In this document: positions 11,349-24,230 of the stretch, one piece after another
Numbering within the stretch: the stretch's first letter is position 1
How the letters are laid out: each line of letters opens with the position of its first letter
Assembly (NCBI GenBank): GCA_014898425.1
Contig: RCSZ01000002.1
Coordinates: 1,798,001-1,862,000 of the forward strand
From: Botryotinia globosa
Taxonomy: Eukaryota > Ascomycota > Leotiomycetes > Helotiales > Sclerotiniaceae
DNA: 64,000 nt
Reading direction: 5' to 3'
Position numbers and translations under genes: made by a program
Notes under the pieces: model-generated
What the model was told of the DNA's origin: nothing
Database searches by the model: none
The model's input: the letters and a program-made list of their open reading frames with translations, nothing else

Positions 11349-12385
11349 ATCCTGAGAACTGGGAATCAGAAAGCTGGGGGGAAAGGCAAATTTTAGGAAA
11401 GAACATAAAAATAGGCATTGAAATAATAAGTGTCAAGTGCGCACTGGAGGAGTTGACTTGTAGACTGTGGATGTGGATGCGAATGTGGTGTTGGGCTATG
11501 AATAGCATGAATAGCATGTATGCAGATAGGATACTTGGTTATCTCGTTTCCTCGGAAGACATCTGATACTGGCTAAGAATAAGTATAATGAGAATATGTA
11601 CCTGTGTCTTTAATCCAGACATGTATCCGGATTATCACTTCTTGACCTATCATCTTCTCCCTACTCTTCATGCCATTCCACCTCCCCCGCTGCTCAGTCA
11701 CTCACACGACAATCATCCACACAAAGATGAATAGATAGATATAAAGTATATTTCCTGATTCGCAATTCCCAAGCCCCAAGCTATGTACTCCTCCTTTCCT
11801 ATTCCCCATTCCCCATTCCCTGCTCCCCCATCATACTTAATCTCCCAGCTCCATCTCGTTCAACGAACTAACCAACCAACCATAACACCCCCTCAGTATC
11901 TCCAACCCAATCCAACACCCATCCATCCGCCATGCACCACAGAAGGAGAAACAAGACGAAACGAAACGAGAAGAGAAGAGAAGAATACATGAGTTGTAAA
12001 TACATGCTAAGTTTATAAAATCCACCTCATCCCATCCCATCCCATTCCATTCCAATCCCCACAAAACGCCTAAAACCAAAACAGAATATCCCTAAAACAC
12101 CAATCCATGATGCAACCGCGAAAAATGAAAAAGTAAACCAATCGATGAAAACACGCCACCTATCCAATCCCATCAATGATATTGGTCCATGCACCATGAT
12201 TCCCTTCCATTTATCTACCTTCCGGTTACTGCACCAAAAACACCGTCCGGGTAGCAAGCACGCAAAGCAAGTAGTAAGTAAGTGAGCCTCCTTCACTGAT
12301 ACAATTGGTCCCATCCATTCATCCGTTTATACTCCTGCGCAAGGATAAGAAGGAGAGAGAGGAAAGGAAAGGAAATCAAACAAAA
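11349..12385. other. convergent intergenic region
   Basis: Lies between two 3' ends. Mostly C/T- and A-rich simple sequence, including imperfect ATTCCCC runs near 11805-11830 and a CCCAT pentamer repeat at about 12026-12053. Open frames on both strands here have repetitive, unprotein-like translations. Probably 3' UTRs and terminators. Confidence 0.5.
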
Positions 12386-14242
12386 TTATTCCCATCTCCC
12401 TTCAATCTCCACCGCCTTTGCTCCTGCTACTCTCCTTGCGCTCCCGCTTCCTGCACCATATAGCATCTCCATCAACTTCCCCTTTTGCGTTTCTCTAACC
12501 TTTCCTAGATATCCGCTTGCATCTTCTAGACCTTGAATTTGCTCTTCGACTCGAATCGTACTGCTATTTGTCCTTACGAGCGGACTGACTAACTTTTTCC
12601 TAAGATAATCTAAATTTGCTCGTAATGTTAACAATTTGCCGTTATGATCGAGAAGGACAGATTTGTTTTGAATAGTCTTGGAACGGATATTGGCGAGAAG
12701 CTTTTTATTCTTCTCGAATTTGTGAAGAGTACTGGAGGAGGGACCAAGAAGTTTGGTCCAGAGTGAAGAGAGAAGTTTATCTTCGTCCATTTCTTGGGTA
12801 TCTAGCTCGCGGGATGCGCTGCGAGACAATGCTTTGAATTGATGATCGATCTTTTCGAAGATGGCAAAGAGATGAAGAGAATGGTTGAGCTCAGAACTAA
12901 TAGCATCTTCAAGCACTGATAGGAACTCGTTGAATGTTCTTTGAAGTGTTTGACGTGTTCTTTGAGGCGATGACATGCCGAATATATTCGTTGCGACAAC
13001 GCCAATTTTGGTCGGTGTTCCAGTAGGAGTTTCGAAAACTCCTACTCGGCTAAGAAGTGTGTGTATATTATCAAAGGCTGAATTTAGAGGAGATGGCGGC
13101 AGATGATTCAATTGAGCAAGTTCTCGTTTTGCCCAATCCATAACGATCAAGATACTAGATATGTCAGATGATTTCAAGCAACAGAAGTAGAAAGTATTAC
13201 CCATCCACATCTCCGTCAACATTAGCAAAGAATCTGGTCAACTCAACAGACAAAGTTTTGAGGGTTTCACTCAGTTCATCGAGTTCTGCAACAATGACAG
13301 GCGCAGACGTCATATTTGTTGAGCGTACACTCTCACCAAGATCCCAGACCGCAATACCAGTCTGCTGTATATCGCCGATTTGTTGAATTCCATTTTCTGA
13401 ATAGAATATTAGAGGTTCAAAAGCTCTTGCAAGTCCCGCGACCTTAATAAGATCCGGGACTGGTGGTAGCTGTGAAGGTTGAAATAGTGTTCGTAATGTC
13501 AAGATGGAAATAATCGCGATCACAAGCGCACTGCATACGGAAGCCCATGAACTCATGATCTTCTCAAACTTTAAACTCATAGATGAAAATGCAGCTTCAA
13601 ACGGTTCTGTACGATGTTGTACTTCGGTTTTAAAAGCGAATCGAATAACTTTTTATACATCAGCATATGAACCAATACATTTACTCCAAGTTTCATACAG
13701 TTGTTGGGGTTCTCCATCGAAGGTACCAAAGCGCCTTCGTGGCCATCCTCCTGTTTAACTACCGCGCCAAACGTCTTTCCAAAACCATCATTTCCCGAAG
13801 GATATGGACCCGGCGAGGGGCTCCTCTTCTTTTCCGGTGATATTGAACCGGTTGGTAATCTGGTTCTTACCGCTGCGGCAAGAGTCGGATCAGATCCACC
13901 TCCCTCATCAGCACTCTCATATTCCGGACTGCTTTCTCTAGAAAGTTCCCTGTGCCTCTTTCCCAATATATTACTATGCCGATTCCAAAAGCCGCTGCTT
14001 CGGTTGCCGTTTTCCTCTCGTCTCCATGCTGGCGGACTGTAGCCACCTCTGGATACCGAGTCTCTTAGGTCGTCCTCCGAGTCCGTGTCGCTGCGGAAGC
14101 CCGAATGCTGGGAAGGATAACCAAAACGGCGAGGTGGGTTGTGATCTATCTCTATGTTTCCTTGTTCGAAGTCCTGCAGAGATGCGTTTAACGAGGGGTG
14201 GTCGTCGAACATTCCTTCTAGCTCCTCTATCGTAGTGCCCAT
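12386..14242 (-). CDS. conserved fungal membrane protein, 586 aa, unknown function
   Basis: Three exons (14242-13699, 13648-13201, 13154-12386) close to 586 aa. The N-terminal 180 residues are disordered and rich in Ser/Pro/Arg (RRFGYPSQHSGF, SPPAWRREE, SRESSPEYESADE). One membrane segment follows at about residues 215-237 (SVCSALVIAIISILTLRTLF). The C-terminal part is helical and well ordered (RSTNMTSAPVIVAELDELSE, ILIVMDWAKREL, TLQRTFNEFLSVLEDAISSE, FEKNKKLLANIRSKT) and looks like a coiled-coil bundle facing one side of a membrane. I recall similar proteins across filamentous ascomycetes annotated only as hypothetical. The single mid-protein anchor with a long coiled coil would fit a nuclear-envelope or organelle-envelope protein, but that is inference. 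An overlapping frame at 14423-13974 starts upstream in the leader and may be a uORF. Confidence 0.85.
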
Positions 14243-16388
14243 GATTTCTATTATTCTTCAGGATGTCTGTTGATGCGCTCCAACTTGGTGTGGGAAGGGC
14301 TTTCGTCTGTATGAGATAAAGATATGCGAATGCTATGATTATGACAATCAAGAAGGTACTAGGTGCGATGTTTAGGTTGATCAGTGTAAAATGGACTTGG
14401 TTTTGGATAGTAAATATGGACATATCAATCCAAAAACACGTCTGTTTTGAGTAGCTGTTTACAGTCGCGTAAACTTTGTGAATTTATGACTTTAATTCAT
14501 ACAAGTATGCGACTGTTATTCTTTTCGATATAAGAATGCGCCAACGATGGATTGAAAGATATGTTGGGTTTATCTGGATGTGACTGAACTGATAGCGATG
14601 CGATAATGGATAAGTGGGTAGGTTGGAAGAAGTGAATGGCGGATATGATACTAAAGTGGGCTTGGTGGTAATGGGATGGTGGGTAGTGGGTGGTAGACTG
14701 GTACTTGGTGTGTGTATGGGATACGGACAGAGGGAAATAGGTATAGTGCACGGTATTTTGGTGGGGTTCAGTCTTTTTCAAAGGCCCATCGCGCATTCGT
14801 GTTTAAAGTGATTGGGGGAGAGAAGAAAGAAGAGGGAGGGGAGAGAGGAAAGAAGACGAATGGTAACAATATGAATATGGTATGAGTAGGTAGGTAGGGA
14901 GGTAGGTAGGTAGGTAGGTAGGAGGAGAGAGGATACTTCACTTCGTACAGCAAGTACTAGAATCGACTCCAGCACAATAGTATCATTGGATTGGTCTCTA
15001 GATAGAAATAAGTAGAGATTCGAGAAGTACTGGTACTGATACTGGTACTGGTACAAACTAAAATCATATTCAATCCATTCAATCCATTCTACTCGTCCCA
15101 TTTGGAACTAATTCATTCTATACAATGTCTTTTATTGATTGGCTTCGAAATAGAACATAATAATACTAATAAGTGAGTGTATATGACAGAAATCTCAATA
15201 TATCTCCATACCTGGCTGGATCTTTCCTTACCTTGGTAGGTATCTAATAGTTTTATATATAATATGGATATTCTTCATCTGCCGATTCTAGCCACTCCCA
15301 TTCTAATAAATCCCATGATATCCATATACATAGTACATACACATACGTATGTATAAAGAAATAGCCTTGCATTTATACTTTTCTTTCCTGAGCCCCCTTT
15401 CATTTTGTCCATGTTAATTCTATTCCAGGCTTCTTCATCTAGCTGTACACCACCACCACTGCTACCACTACTGCAATCAGAACACTGACTCGTCGACTTC
15501 TCCCTCTTCCTCTCCCTCTCCCTCTCCCTCCCCTCTCATGCATCTCTTCCAAGTTCCCCCTCATCATTCCCCTGCTATCCAATCCAAATCTTGCTGCGTT
15601 GTCCATCCTTCATCCCTGTCTAGCTTAATCCCAGTATTGGTATGTGTTTCAGGGATACATCTCTTCTCATCGCAGTTCATGATTGGCCGAGATGACCAAA
15701 TGATGCAGGGAGAGCATCATGTACTACTTGTACTGCGTGGCTGGTCCAATCATGCTGCTAGCTCTTTCCATTTCAAGACATGACACTAATGCAATGGCTA
15801 TAGGCGATTGGATATGGTGACGTGAGAGATGGAAGGAAAGAAAGAGGAAGATCGGGCGATCAAAGCATTTGTCTGTAGCCTGTAGGAGGTCTTCGACTTC
15901 CCTTGCTTGGATTTTGCTTTGCTCCAAAAAAGAAGTGTTAAGGAAGGAATACAAAAGTGTGACATTAACCAGCCACCGAATTATACTTTATAATGTGGTG
16001 AAACAATCAAAGAAAATGATAATCTACAAGTAGAACTTTTTAAATACGTCACATTCATTAAACGCCCTTCTTTGTGAAGATACGAGAGAGCAGATTCAGA
16101 TGCATGAACAGACTTTGCTTTGTAGAACATCAAAATTGCCATTTTATGCATGATGTTGTGCCTATCTAAAATGCTACCAATTCGCTATGCTAATTACAAG
16201 ATATACTACAGTTGGTTTTCCCAAGGCTTTTTCTCTTGATCCTCCATCCCTTGCTCGCTATCCCTCAAATCTCTTGAATTTCGTAGGTATCGTATCATTC
16301 TGAATGACCGTATCAATGAAATGAGATTTGCGTCTTTTCCTACTGCTCACACGTTCGTATGCAATTTATGTAAAAGTAACAAGACTCA
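14243..16388. other. intergenic with simple repeats
   Basis: About 2.1 kb between the start of the 586-aa gene and the end of the Nup98-96 gene. No convincing coding region. It holds a GTAG tetramer run (14885-14923), alternating GGTACT repeats near 15030-15055, and a CTCTCC-rich run (about 15497-15534). Confidence 0.5.
14885..14923. repeat. GTAG microsatellite
   Basis: About nine GTAG/GTAGG tetramers, interrupted once by GGGAG, in non-coding DNA. Confidence 0.85.
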
Positions 16389-19300
16389 TCATCTTCCACC
16401 AGCCATTACACTTCTGTAGTATCCCAGACTTAGATCGATGGTGTGCTTCAAGTATCTGTCTTCTGTGAGGGGCAGTCTCAAAACCTTCGGTAAATCCACA
16501 TTCTGTTTGACGTGGTTAGTACGTACTTGTCAAAAGAGGGGGCCACCAGAATGTTCTTACCTCTCCCTTTTTCTCCATTTCCACCACCGCTTTCGCCACT
16601 AATCCACTAATAGTTTCAATTGCCACGGTCTCCATAAAAGCGGGGTGGCGCGATTCATCTACGACAGCCGGTAACCCTGCCAACAATCTGTCCAATACCG
16701 CAAGGTCGAGTTCTTGGCTCTTCTTTTGGGATTCAAGTAAAGTGAGGAAGTCCTGATAAATCTCACCCCCAAGATGCCACTCCAAGATAGCATCCTCCTT
16801 GCCCGCAAAGCTGGCAAGAATATTGCGAAGTGTAGCATAATCAAATTCGATTACTGCCTTTGGGGCAACTTCCTTTGCAAACGTGCGGTGAGCTTCTTCA
16901 AACAATCCGGCTTTAGTCAAGAATTCCACTTCGCTTAATGGATCCTTCCTGACACTTCGAGTGTACAATGCCTTGGCCTCCCATATCCATGATGCTGGAA
17001 TTTTATAATGCTGTACCAGGGTAATGAAGCTCTGGCTATCTTCAGATCCAATCTTCCCAGCATGTCGAGCAAGATGATCTTGGATGGATTTTGCACGAGC
17101 GTTGGTCGACGACAAGTGAAGCAGAACAAATACTGCATCAAGCCAATATCCTTCATTATTGAGTTGAGAAGCAAAAGCCAAGGTAGTCTGGTCTTTCTTC
17201 TCCTCGGCGGTGCCTTGGTAATCCAATGCACCAAAAGAAGTTATGGCCCGACTCAATTGCCACGAAAGGCGAATATCCAACGGCGACAGTTGTGAATTCT
17301 CAGGTCGTAGAATAGCCTCGAGATCGGCGTTATCATAGGTATACAACTTCAATAGACCCCAAAGAAGATCCTCGCGCTCATGCAGCTGGTCGTCTTGCCA
17401 TAGCTTAGGAATCTTCTGTTCCACGTACCAAGCGTGAGGTCTGGATGTCTCCTTTTCTGCCATTTCTTTGTCAAAGATTTTGACGGCAACATCGAATTCC
17501 TCATTTGCCTTGATTCCGTACCACAATCTCATGCCAAATGCTTGCCTCCAATCGAGCCCGAAACGTTTCGAAATAATGAAGTCTTCAATACGATCTTCCA
17601 TATGAGGTGCTTTGTTGCCTTCACAGTAACAGACATTTCCAGCAAGGAGTTCGTAAAGAGCACGGATTGGCTGACTAAACTCAGAGAGGGCTTTTGTGTT
17701 TCGCCACTGTAATAACTGCTCGCGCATATCTTTCTTGAGACTTTCTTTGCCACCAATCATTGCAATAAGTGTAGCCAAATGGAAGTTCTTACCATTGATA
17801 AGATGCCCACAGGCCTCTGGAATCTTGTGCCCGGACAACGAGGCGATGGCTTTCTCTTCATGGGATCTAGCCATTGCAACATGCTGAGACGATGCCTGTG
17901 CAACTAGATTTTGCCAAAATGTAGACAATTTGTCCTTGCGTAGGCGCTCAACTGCATTTTCAATGTGATTTAGTTCTTGGGGAATTTCAATATGGTCAAA
18001 AAGAATGCTGGCCAGTTCCCAGACGAGCTTTTCATGAGCTACTGATGGATCTCGAACATTTCGTTCGTCGAAGAAGTCTAGGAAGGAATATATCTCTGGC
18101 AATGATGCGTAAGGAACACCATCGTAATTCTCGATGACCGTCAAAGATTGGTGCTTCTTAAGTGCATCCGCTGAAGACTCATTAGAAAATTTAGCGAACC
18201 GGATATTACTGGCTTCGGCAATGCCGCTCTTTTGGATCGTGAGTAGACCATCTTTCTCACGAGCTCGACGCGATTTGGTGAATGGTTTGGAATCGGCAGA
18301 CGCGGCGTACACCAAGGTTCCATCTGGGCCCCAGCTTGGTTTGACAGAGTCGTGAAACGCACGATCCTCTTCTGGCATTTCAGATTCGTCATCACCAATT
18401 TTGGATTTCTTGTTAAAGGGTTTCTGTAGATATAATTTCTTAGCATTGTGTTATATAAATATTAGATACATGAGTGGACGCAGCGAACGGGTCCCATTAA
18501 TTATCACTATCTCACAAGAATTTTTAGCAAGGAAAACCAACCTCAAAATTATCGCCCCTCTTGTAGTTAGAAGCCTTGATAGGACTTGCGACCTTTCCAA
18601 ACAAGTCATTGTGAACATCCATAAACGACGCAAACCCGTTTGTGTTTGAAAAGCCCTTGTTAGTTGTTGGAACTTCAGTTTGCGCCAAGACAGACTGCTT
18701 TTCGTTTCCGTGAACATCAATCAGACTTTTCAAAACAGCACGATCCTGTTTCTTGGGGCTGGCCGTTGCTCTCAATGTAGCCGCCCAGTCATTTGCAGCT
18801 GGAAATCGGAGCTTGGATGGTGTGTCCAATTTTTGCGCTCTTGCTCTAGCTCTCACAATTGCACCAGGTGTCACAAATTCGACCGTATCATCTTCATCTT
18901 GCGAGTCCTCCATTTGCTCCGCGGTATTGCCAGTTTCTGGAAAAGAGCCCGCCATCTCTTGATCCACGATACTGACAGATTCATCGTCCTCGTAGACGTC
19001 GTCTTGGTCAATTGGTTCCTCGACGCCGCTTTCTGACTGTGAACCCACGGAGCGATTATCTAAAAAAGACTCCTGGTTTTGAACAAATGTGCTATCCGCG
19101 ACTTCTTCATCCGAGTAAACCTCCTCATCGTCGAATGCGCCTGGAAGGATCTTCTTCTTCTTAAATGCGAATGTATCCTCGGGGTCTGACTCTGTTTGTG
19201 TCAAATCCATATCAGATGCAAAGGACTGATCGAAGTATTGAGGGGTGGCCTTTGGTGTACGAGTTCGCGGAGTTGGTGTGTCTGGAGGAGCAGTGAGAGT

Positions 19301-22300
19301 ACTGTTGCCAAAGTCTTCACCATCTTCTTCTTCGACCTCCATATCGTCGTCCTCCTCATCTCCATAATCAAGTTCATAGACCGTGTAATGTGGAACATTG
19401 AACACCCAAGTTCCATCGTCCGTATTGTAACTCACGAACTCGGTATCCTCTACTGTCATCAACTTCTTGATATGTTTCTTCAATCGTGCATCATCGACTC
19501 CTCTCTTAGTGGTGTTGCGAGGCCATGAATTAAAGAGGGTGATTGTAGATGGAACATTAAGTCCAGATCCAACTTGAGGTTTCTGTACAGGTGCGTTGTC
19601 TGGATAAACTTCCGCGCGTCTAGTTTCAAGAATAACAATCTTTTCAAAGACATCATCAAGATTGATGCCATTGAGATTGATTACATCACCGAATTGGATG
19701 TAGCCGACGCCCTCGCGGCCGACTGTGAATTTGTGTACCTTTTGACGTTCGGCGCGAGTCATATTTTCAATTTCTTCCCTTGAAGGCGTCATCCAGTATT
19801 CGCCAAGAGAGGTATCACGAGGAGATTTGGGAGACTTGGATTGCTTCTCGTTGACGATGGCGAGTTGCTTGTTCTTATTGACTTCTGTCATCTCAGGCGA
19901 GGTAAGATCGGGGCTTGGCACAGAATTATTGTTAACCGGGTGTAGTGGGCTAGCAGATGCGGTTCCGTTGGAGTTAGCAGTGCCGTTGACCGAACCATTA
20001 GGAGTACCGTTGACGCTACCATTCACACTGGCGTTGGGTGACGATGCTGGTGTCTCGAAAGTGACCTGCTTCTTAATAATCGACTTGTTGGGAGATTCGG
20101 CAGGATGATCCGGAGTCACAGGGTTCTTGAAAAGATCGGCGCGGACATTGCGGTTGATAATAAGCTTCTTGAAGCTTCCGCCGCTTGCATAGTTCGTGCT
20201 GGTGCTGGACGAGAATGCCCCTGGTGCTAGAATGCTATCGTCACCGTGGAAGCTGCGACGAAGGCTATTACTAGACATACTCTTGCTCAATGCTCGGTTG
20301 CCGCTCAGTAAGCTGCTGCTGAACATCGAAGGAGTACTTCCTGCAGTCGAGACACTTCCTGGGGTGTAAGATAAACCGAAACCTCCACGAAGAGATTTAC
20401 TAGGAGTATTGAATCGCGAAGACCCAGATGCGTTTAACTTGTACAATGGAAGAGCAGCTGCCTTCTTTTGTCTATTAGCACTTGATAATGGGGTTGCGAG
20501 AGGCCCGGGGTTCGGGAGATGTTCTGTGTTATTCTTATCCTTCTCACTGAGACTAAACATAGACTGAGTTCCATAAGCTTTAGAATCATTGAGACTAGTG
20601 CTGAGAGATTGAGGGCCTTGTCCCTGTTGTGATGTGTTGAAGATGGAACCCGTTCCAAAGATGGAACCTTGGGTTTGAGCAGGTTGTTGCTGCTGCTGCT
20701 GGCCAAGTGTTGATGAACCAAACAAATTGGACTGCTGCTGGGTCCCAGTGTTACCAAACAAGCCCGTCCCTTGTTGTTGCTGAGACTGACCGAACAATCC
20801 ACCAGGTTTCTGTTGGTTGGCATTGTTTCCGAGACTAGCACCAAAGAGGCCGGTGCTTTGCTGGGGTTGATTATTTTGATTTGAAGCACCAAAACCACCG
20901 CCGCCACCGAACAAGCTGCTTGTGCCAGCGTTGTTTTGAGCTGCAGGCTGGCCGAAGAGACCGCCTGTAGCAGCGGGTTTAGCACCGAAAAGACTGCTTC
21001 CTGTGTTGGCATTATTTGCACCACCAAATGGACTGTTATTTGTAGCTGCTGGTTGCGAACCGAATAATCCTCCGGTATTTGAAGCAGCGGGTTGCGCGCC
21101 AAAAAGGCCAGTGGTAGCCGGCTTTTGTTGGGTGTTTCCAAAAAGACCTCCACCAGTGTTGGTGTTGGTAGATCCAAAACCACCTCCGAAAGCATTAGTT
21201 GTAGCTGGTTGTTGCTGAGCGGCGCCACCAAATCCAGTTGTTGTATTCTGCTGCTGCTGAGTATTTCCAAAGAGACCCCCTCCAGTATTTGTATTAGTCG
21301 CTCCAAATCCACCCCCCGTTGAGCCAAAGCCACCGGTGGTGGCTGCTGGTTGCGTGTTGCCAAAGCTAAAGGCAGGTTTTGCTCCAGCGGCGTTATTGTT
21401 GTTATTGCCAAAAAGGCCTCCTCCAGCGTTGGTATTGGCCGATCCAAAGCCACCAGCTGTCGAGCCAAAGCCACCGGTACTTTGATTGTTGGTAGTCGAT
21501 CCAAATAATCCACCACCAGTCTGTGTCTGGGGTTGAGCGCCAAAGAGCCCACCAGTCGCGGGTTTTGCAGCACCAAAGAGTCCGCCACCAGCTGTAGCGG
21601 TATTCGAACCAAAACCTGTGCTCGCTGGTTGACTGGTACCGAAACCCGTGCCTGTTGATCCGCCGCCAAACATGGTTGAACCCGTCGTAGCGTTATTTGT
21701 GGAACCAAAACCTCCAGTTGGAGCTTGGTTGGAACTACCGAATCCGCCGAAGTTTGTGTTTGTGCCAAATGCACCACCACCTTGGTTTTGATTATATCTC
21801 AAACCCTTGGTGTAATCGGCCAATCGAAGTTCCTCCGGTGAAAAGTTCTTGTAAGGTTGTTGGAAAGATATGCTTTGGTAGGCGTTCTGCATAGAGGAAT
21901 TCGGCTCCTTCTCGACAAATGCTGTGAAAGGAACAGCTTGGGTGCCTTCACACTGGGTACTAGCAGCAGCTCCTCCAAATCCAGTTCCAGCAGTGCTTCC
22001 AAATCCGGAACCCCCGCCAAAAGCTGAAGGCGTGCTCGTAGCAGGAGTGGATCCAAAGCCACCAGTTTTGTTTCCAAACAATCCCCCTCCAGTATTGGGA
22101 GCACCGAATCCGGTTGTGGGCGCAGCGCTACTTCCAAATCCACCACCGCCAAATGCACTAGTTGTTCCCGTCGCAGCGCCACCTCCAAACATACTACCAC
22201 CTGTTGTTGCGGCTGTGCTTCCAAATCCAGTGGTTGCTGGCTTTGCTCCAAACCCTCCGAAACCTGTGAAGAATGTCAGTAACCCATCAACCCAAATGTG

Positions 22301-22840
22301 AAAGAGTGAAAAAGAAATTGCTGGAACGTGTAGTTTGAAAGGAACTTGGTTTCATGGTTAAGATAGCTCACTGTTGATTTAAATCGGATGATTCGAGAGC
22401 AAGAGCGAATGCGACAAGAATGCGATCCAAGGTAAAACAAGCTATCGAGCTAAACAAAACCACTCAGAAGATTAGGGCGTCAGAGCATCGACATACCAGT
22501 ACTGCCACCAGTATTACCACCAAAGCCTGAAGAGGTTCCACCGCCTCCAAACATGCTACCCCCTGTGTTATTATTTGCACCGAAGCCGGTATTATTGGTG
22601 GCAGGTGCACCAAAAACTATTGCAAGAGACGATTCGAGTAAGTAATGAGTTCAACGTGATCGCACAGCCGCCTCTGTCTTTCCCGACGCCGAGCGAATTA
22701 TATGTAAAGAAATATTGAAGGGTTGACCTACCTGAGCCGGTATTGTTGTTTGTAGTTGAGCTACCAAAACCTCCTCCAAATCCCGTCGGTTTATTTTGTT
22801 GGCCGAAGCCACTACCAAATCCTCCTCCCCCGAACGACAT
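16389..22840 (-). CDS. NUP145: Nup98-Nup96 precursor nucleoporin (Nup145/SONB type)
   Basis: Precursor of two nuclear pore proteins: an FG-repeat Nup98 half that binds transport receptors and a Nup96 half that joins the Y-shaped scaffold. Five exons (22840-22732, 22616-22497, 22263-18542, 18423-16561, 16502-16389) close to 1975 aa. GLFG/FG repeats fill residues 1-600, with a Gle2-binding GLEBS motif at about 180-235 (YQSISF...YKNFSPEELRLADY). The autoproteolytic domain runs to the cleavage motif, here H1035-Y-T. The textbook motif is HF|S, so the nucleophile would be Thr1037. An acidic linker follows, then the helical Nup96 domain (about 1350-1975), ending with the small exon RSVMAGGR. Intron 3 has a weak GTTGGT donor; reading through it stops at 18524-18526 and would give a Nup98-only product. 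GLEBS plus fusion matches filamentous-fungal SONB rather than yeast, where GLEBS sits on Nup116. Confidence 0.95.
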
Positions 22841-24230
22841 TTTGATTGATTATCGAGAGCAGGCGAAGCGGTTCTGAATTGCTTGCTGCTAGATGTAGCA
22901 GATTGCGAAACTGAAAAGTCGCTCTCTTTGTGGAAAGACGAGGTTGATCACAATCGCAGAAAAGGCGAACGCGCAAAAATGGAGAAATTGCGCTTAGGAT
23001 CGAGAAAGTGTCGCATACATTAGAAATTGTAAAGAGAGTGTCAAAAAGATCATCAAAAACAGAGTGGTTGGATGATGTATTGTAGAAGAATTGAAGTTGG
23101 ATGTGAAAGTCCGAAATTGTTTTGGTGATAGATTGGAGAATTTGTAGGAGAACGCGCTTTTAATTGTAATGGTCGTTGGAAGAAAGTTCGGCTAGGGAAG
23201 GGAAGGGAACATGGGCCTCGAAAGTGAATGGGAGCTTGGAACCTCTACCTACGAGGTAACCTAGGTAACTTTGGTTATAATACAACCAATTAAATTCATG
23301 AAAATACGGCTTGAACCAGTGAATGAAGAAGATATCTAGAAAATCTTTGAGAGGTACAGTACTGTTGTTGTCTTGGACCAATATCATCTTGTTATTGGCA
23401 TGAGTACTGTACGTGCTGGGTAAAACAGCTGGTATTTGGGCGGATGACTAATAATATCTCGATATGAAGGTATTACTGTACATATGATACAGTTGTTGAT
23501 TGCACGAGGAAATCTGACATTTGTACGGAGTATGGCTAGCCACCTAAGGGGACCACCGATAAGAAATCCATGTTAGGCTTTCTTTGATATGACTCTTCAT
23601 GGCCAAGCTGGAGGTTCCTGTTTGTATGTAAATGATCACCTGATGCTGTGCGCGTGACCAGCCTTCAATATCAATACATACCACTGAAAGCTTTCTTCTC
23701 TCTTTTTATCTCTTTTGACTCCGTACAGTATTAAGTAACTCGGCCCCATCTCCACGCATTCAAGTTTCCGTCCTCGAGCTATCTAGTACGTCCTTCATAT
23801 CTCATACTTGATATACTACTACCAGTACACCGGTGACAGAGAGTTCCAACGTCAATGCCGACCGTGATGACTAATCACACCCATTTTCGAGTGCAGCCCT
23901 CATTCGACGCGTTCAGATTCAATTTTCTCCAAAAGCTTAACGCGTCGATTCTTCGAAACAGACAGTAGTACCAGCTTGCACCACCACCTTGCACCCTACA
24001 CTTTGAATCCCCAATCAACCCATCATAAATCACTTCCATCAAATCGCTCCGTCCCACTTCACCACCCTGTCCGACAAAAATATAATAATAGCTTTCCTTC
24101 CCAGCCACTAACAACCACCCGTCTTCTCTAGACTCACTTGATACACGGTATTTTACAATTAATAGCCACTTTTTTCTCAATTGCTCCCACTTTGCGCGCA
24201 CTGTGTTTTAAATAAATAAAAAAGTGTTCG
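22841..24230. promoter_or_regulatory. divergent promoter region, NUP145 and CDC31
   Basis: 1.4 kb between two start codons facing apart. No coding region seen; minus-strand open frames (for example 23875-24201) are not protein-like. It presumably holds the promoters and 5' UTRs of both genes. No specific factor site can be called with confidence. Confidence 0.5.

Noticed and set aside
13974..14423. 149-codon minus frame overlapping the start of the 586-aa gene
   Set aside because: It starts in the leader and overlaps the real gene out of frame. The hydrophobic start is interesting, but the rest is an Arg-rich shadow; at most a uORF.
20434..21780. 448-codon frame inside the NUP145 FG-repeat exon
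   Set aside because: Alternative frame on the same strand, created by repetitive Gly/Phe/Thr/Asn codons; the GLFG frame is the real one.
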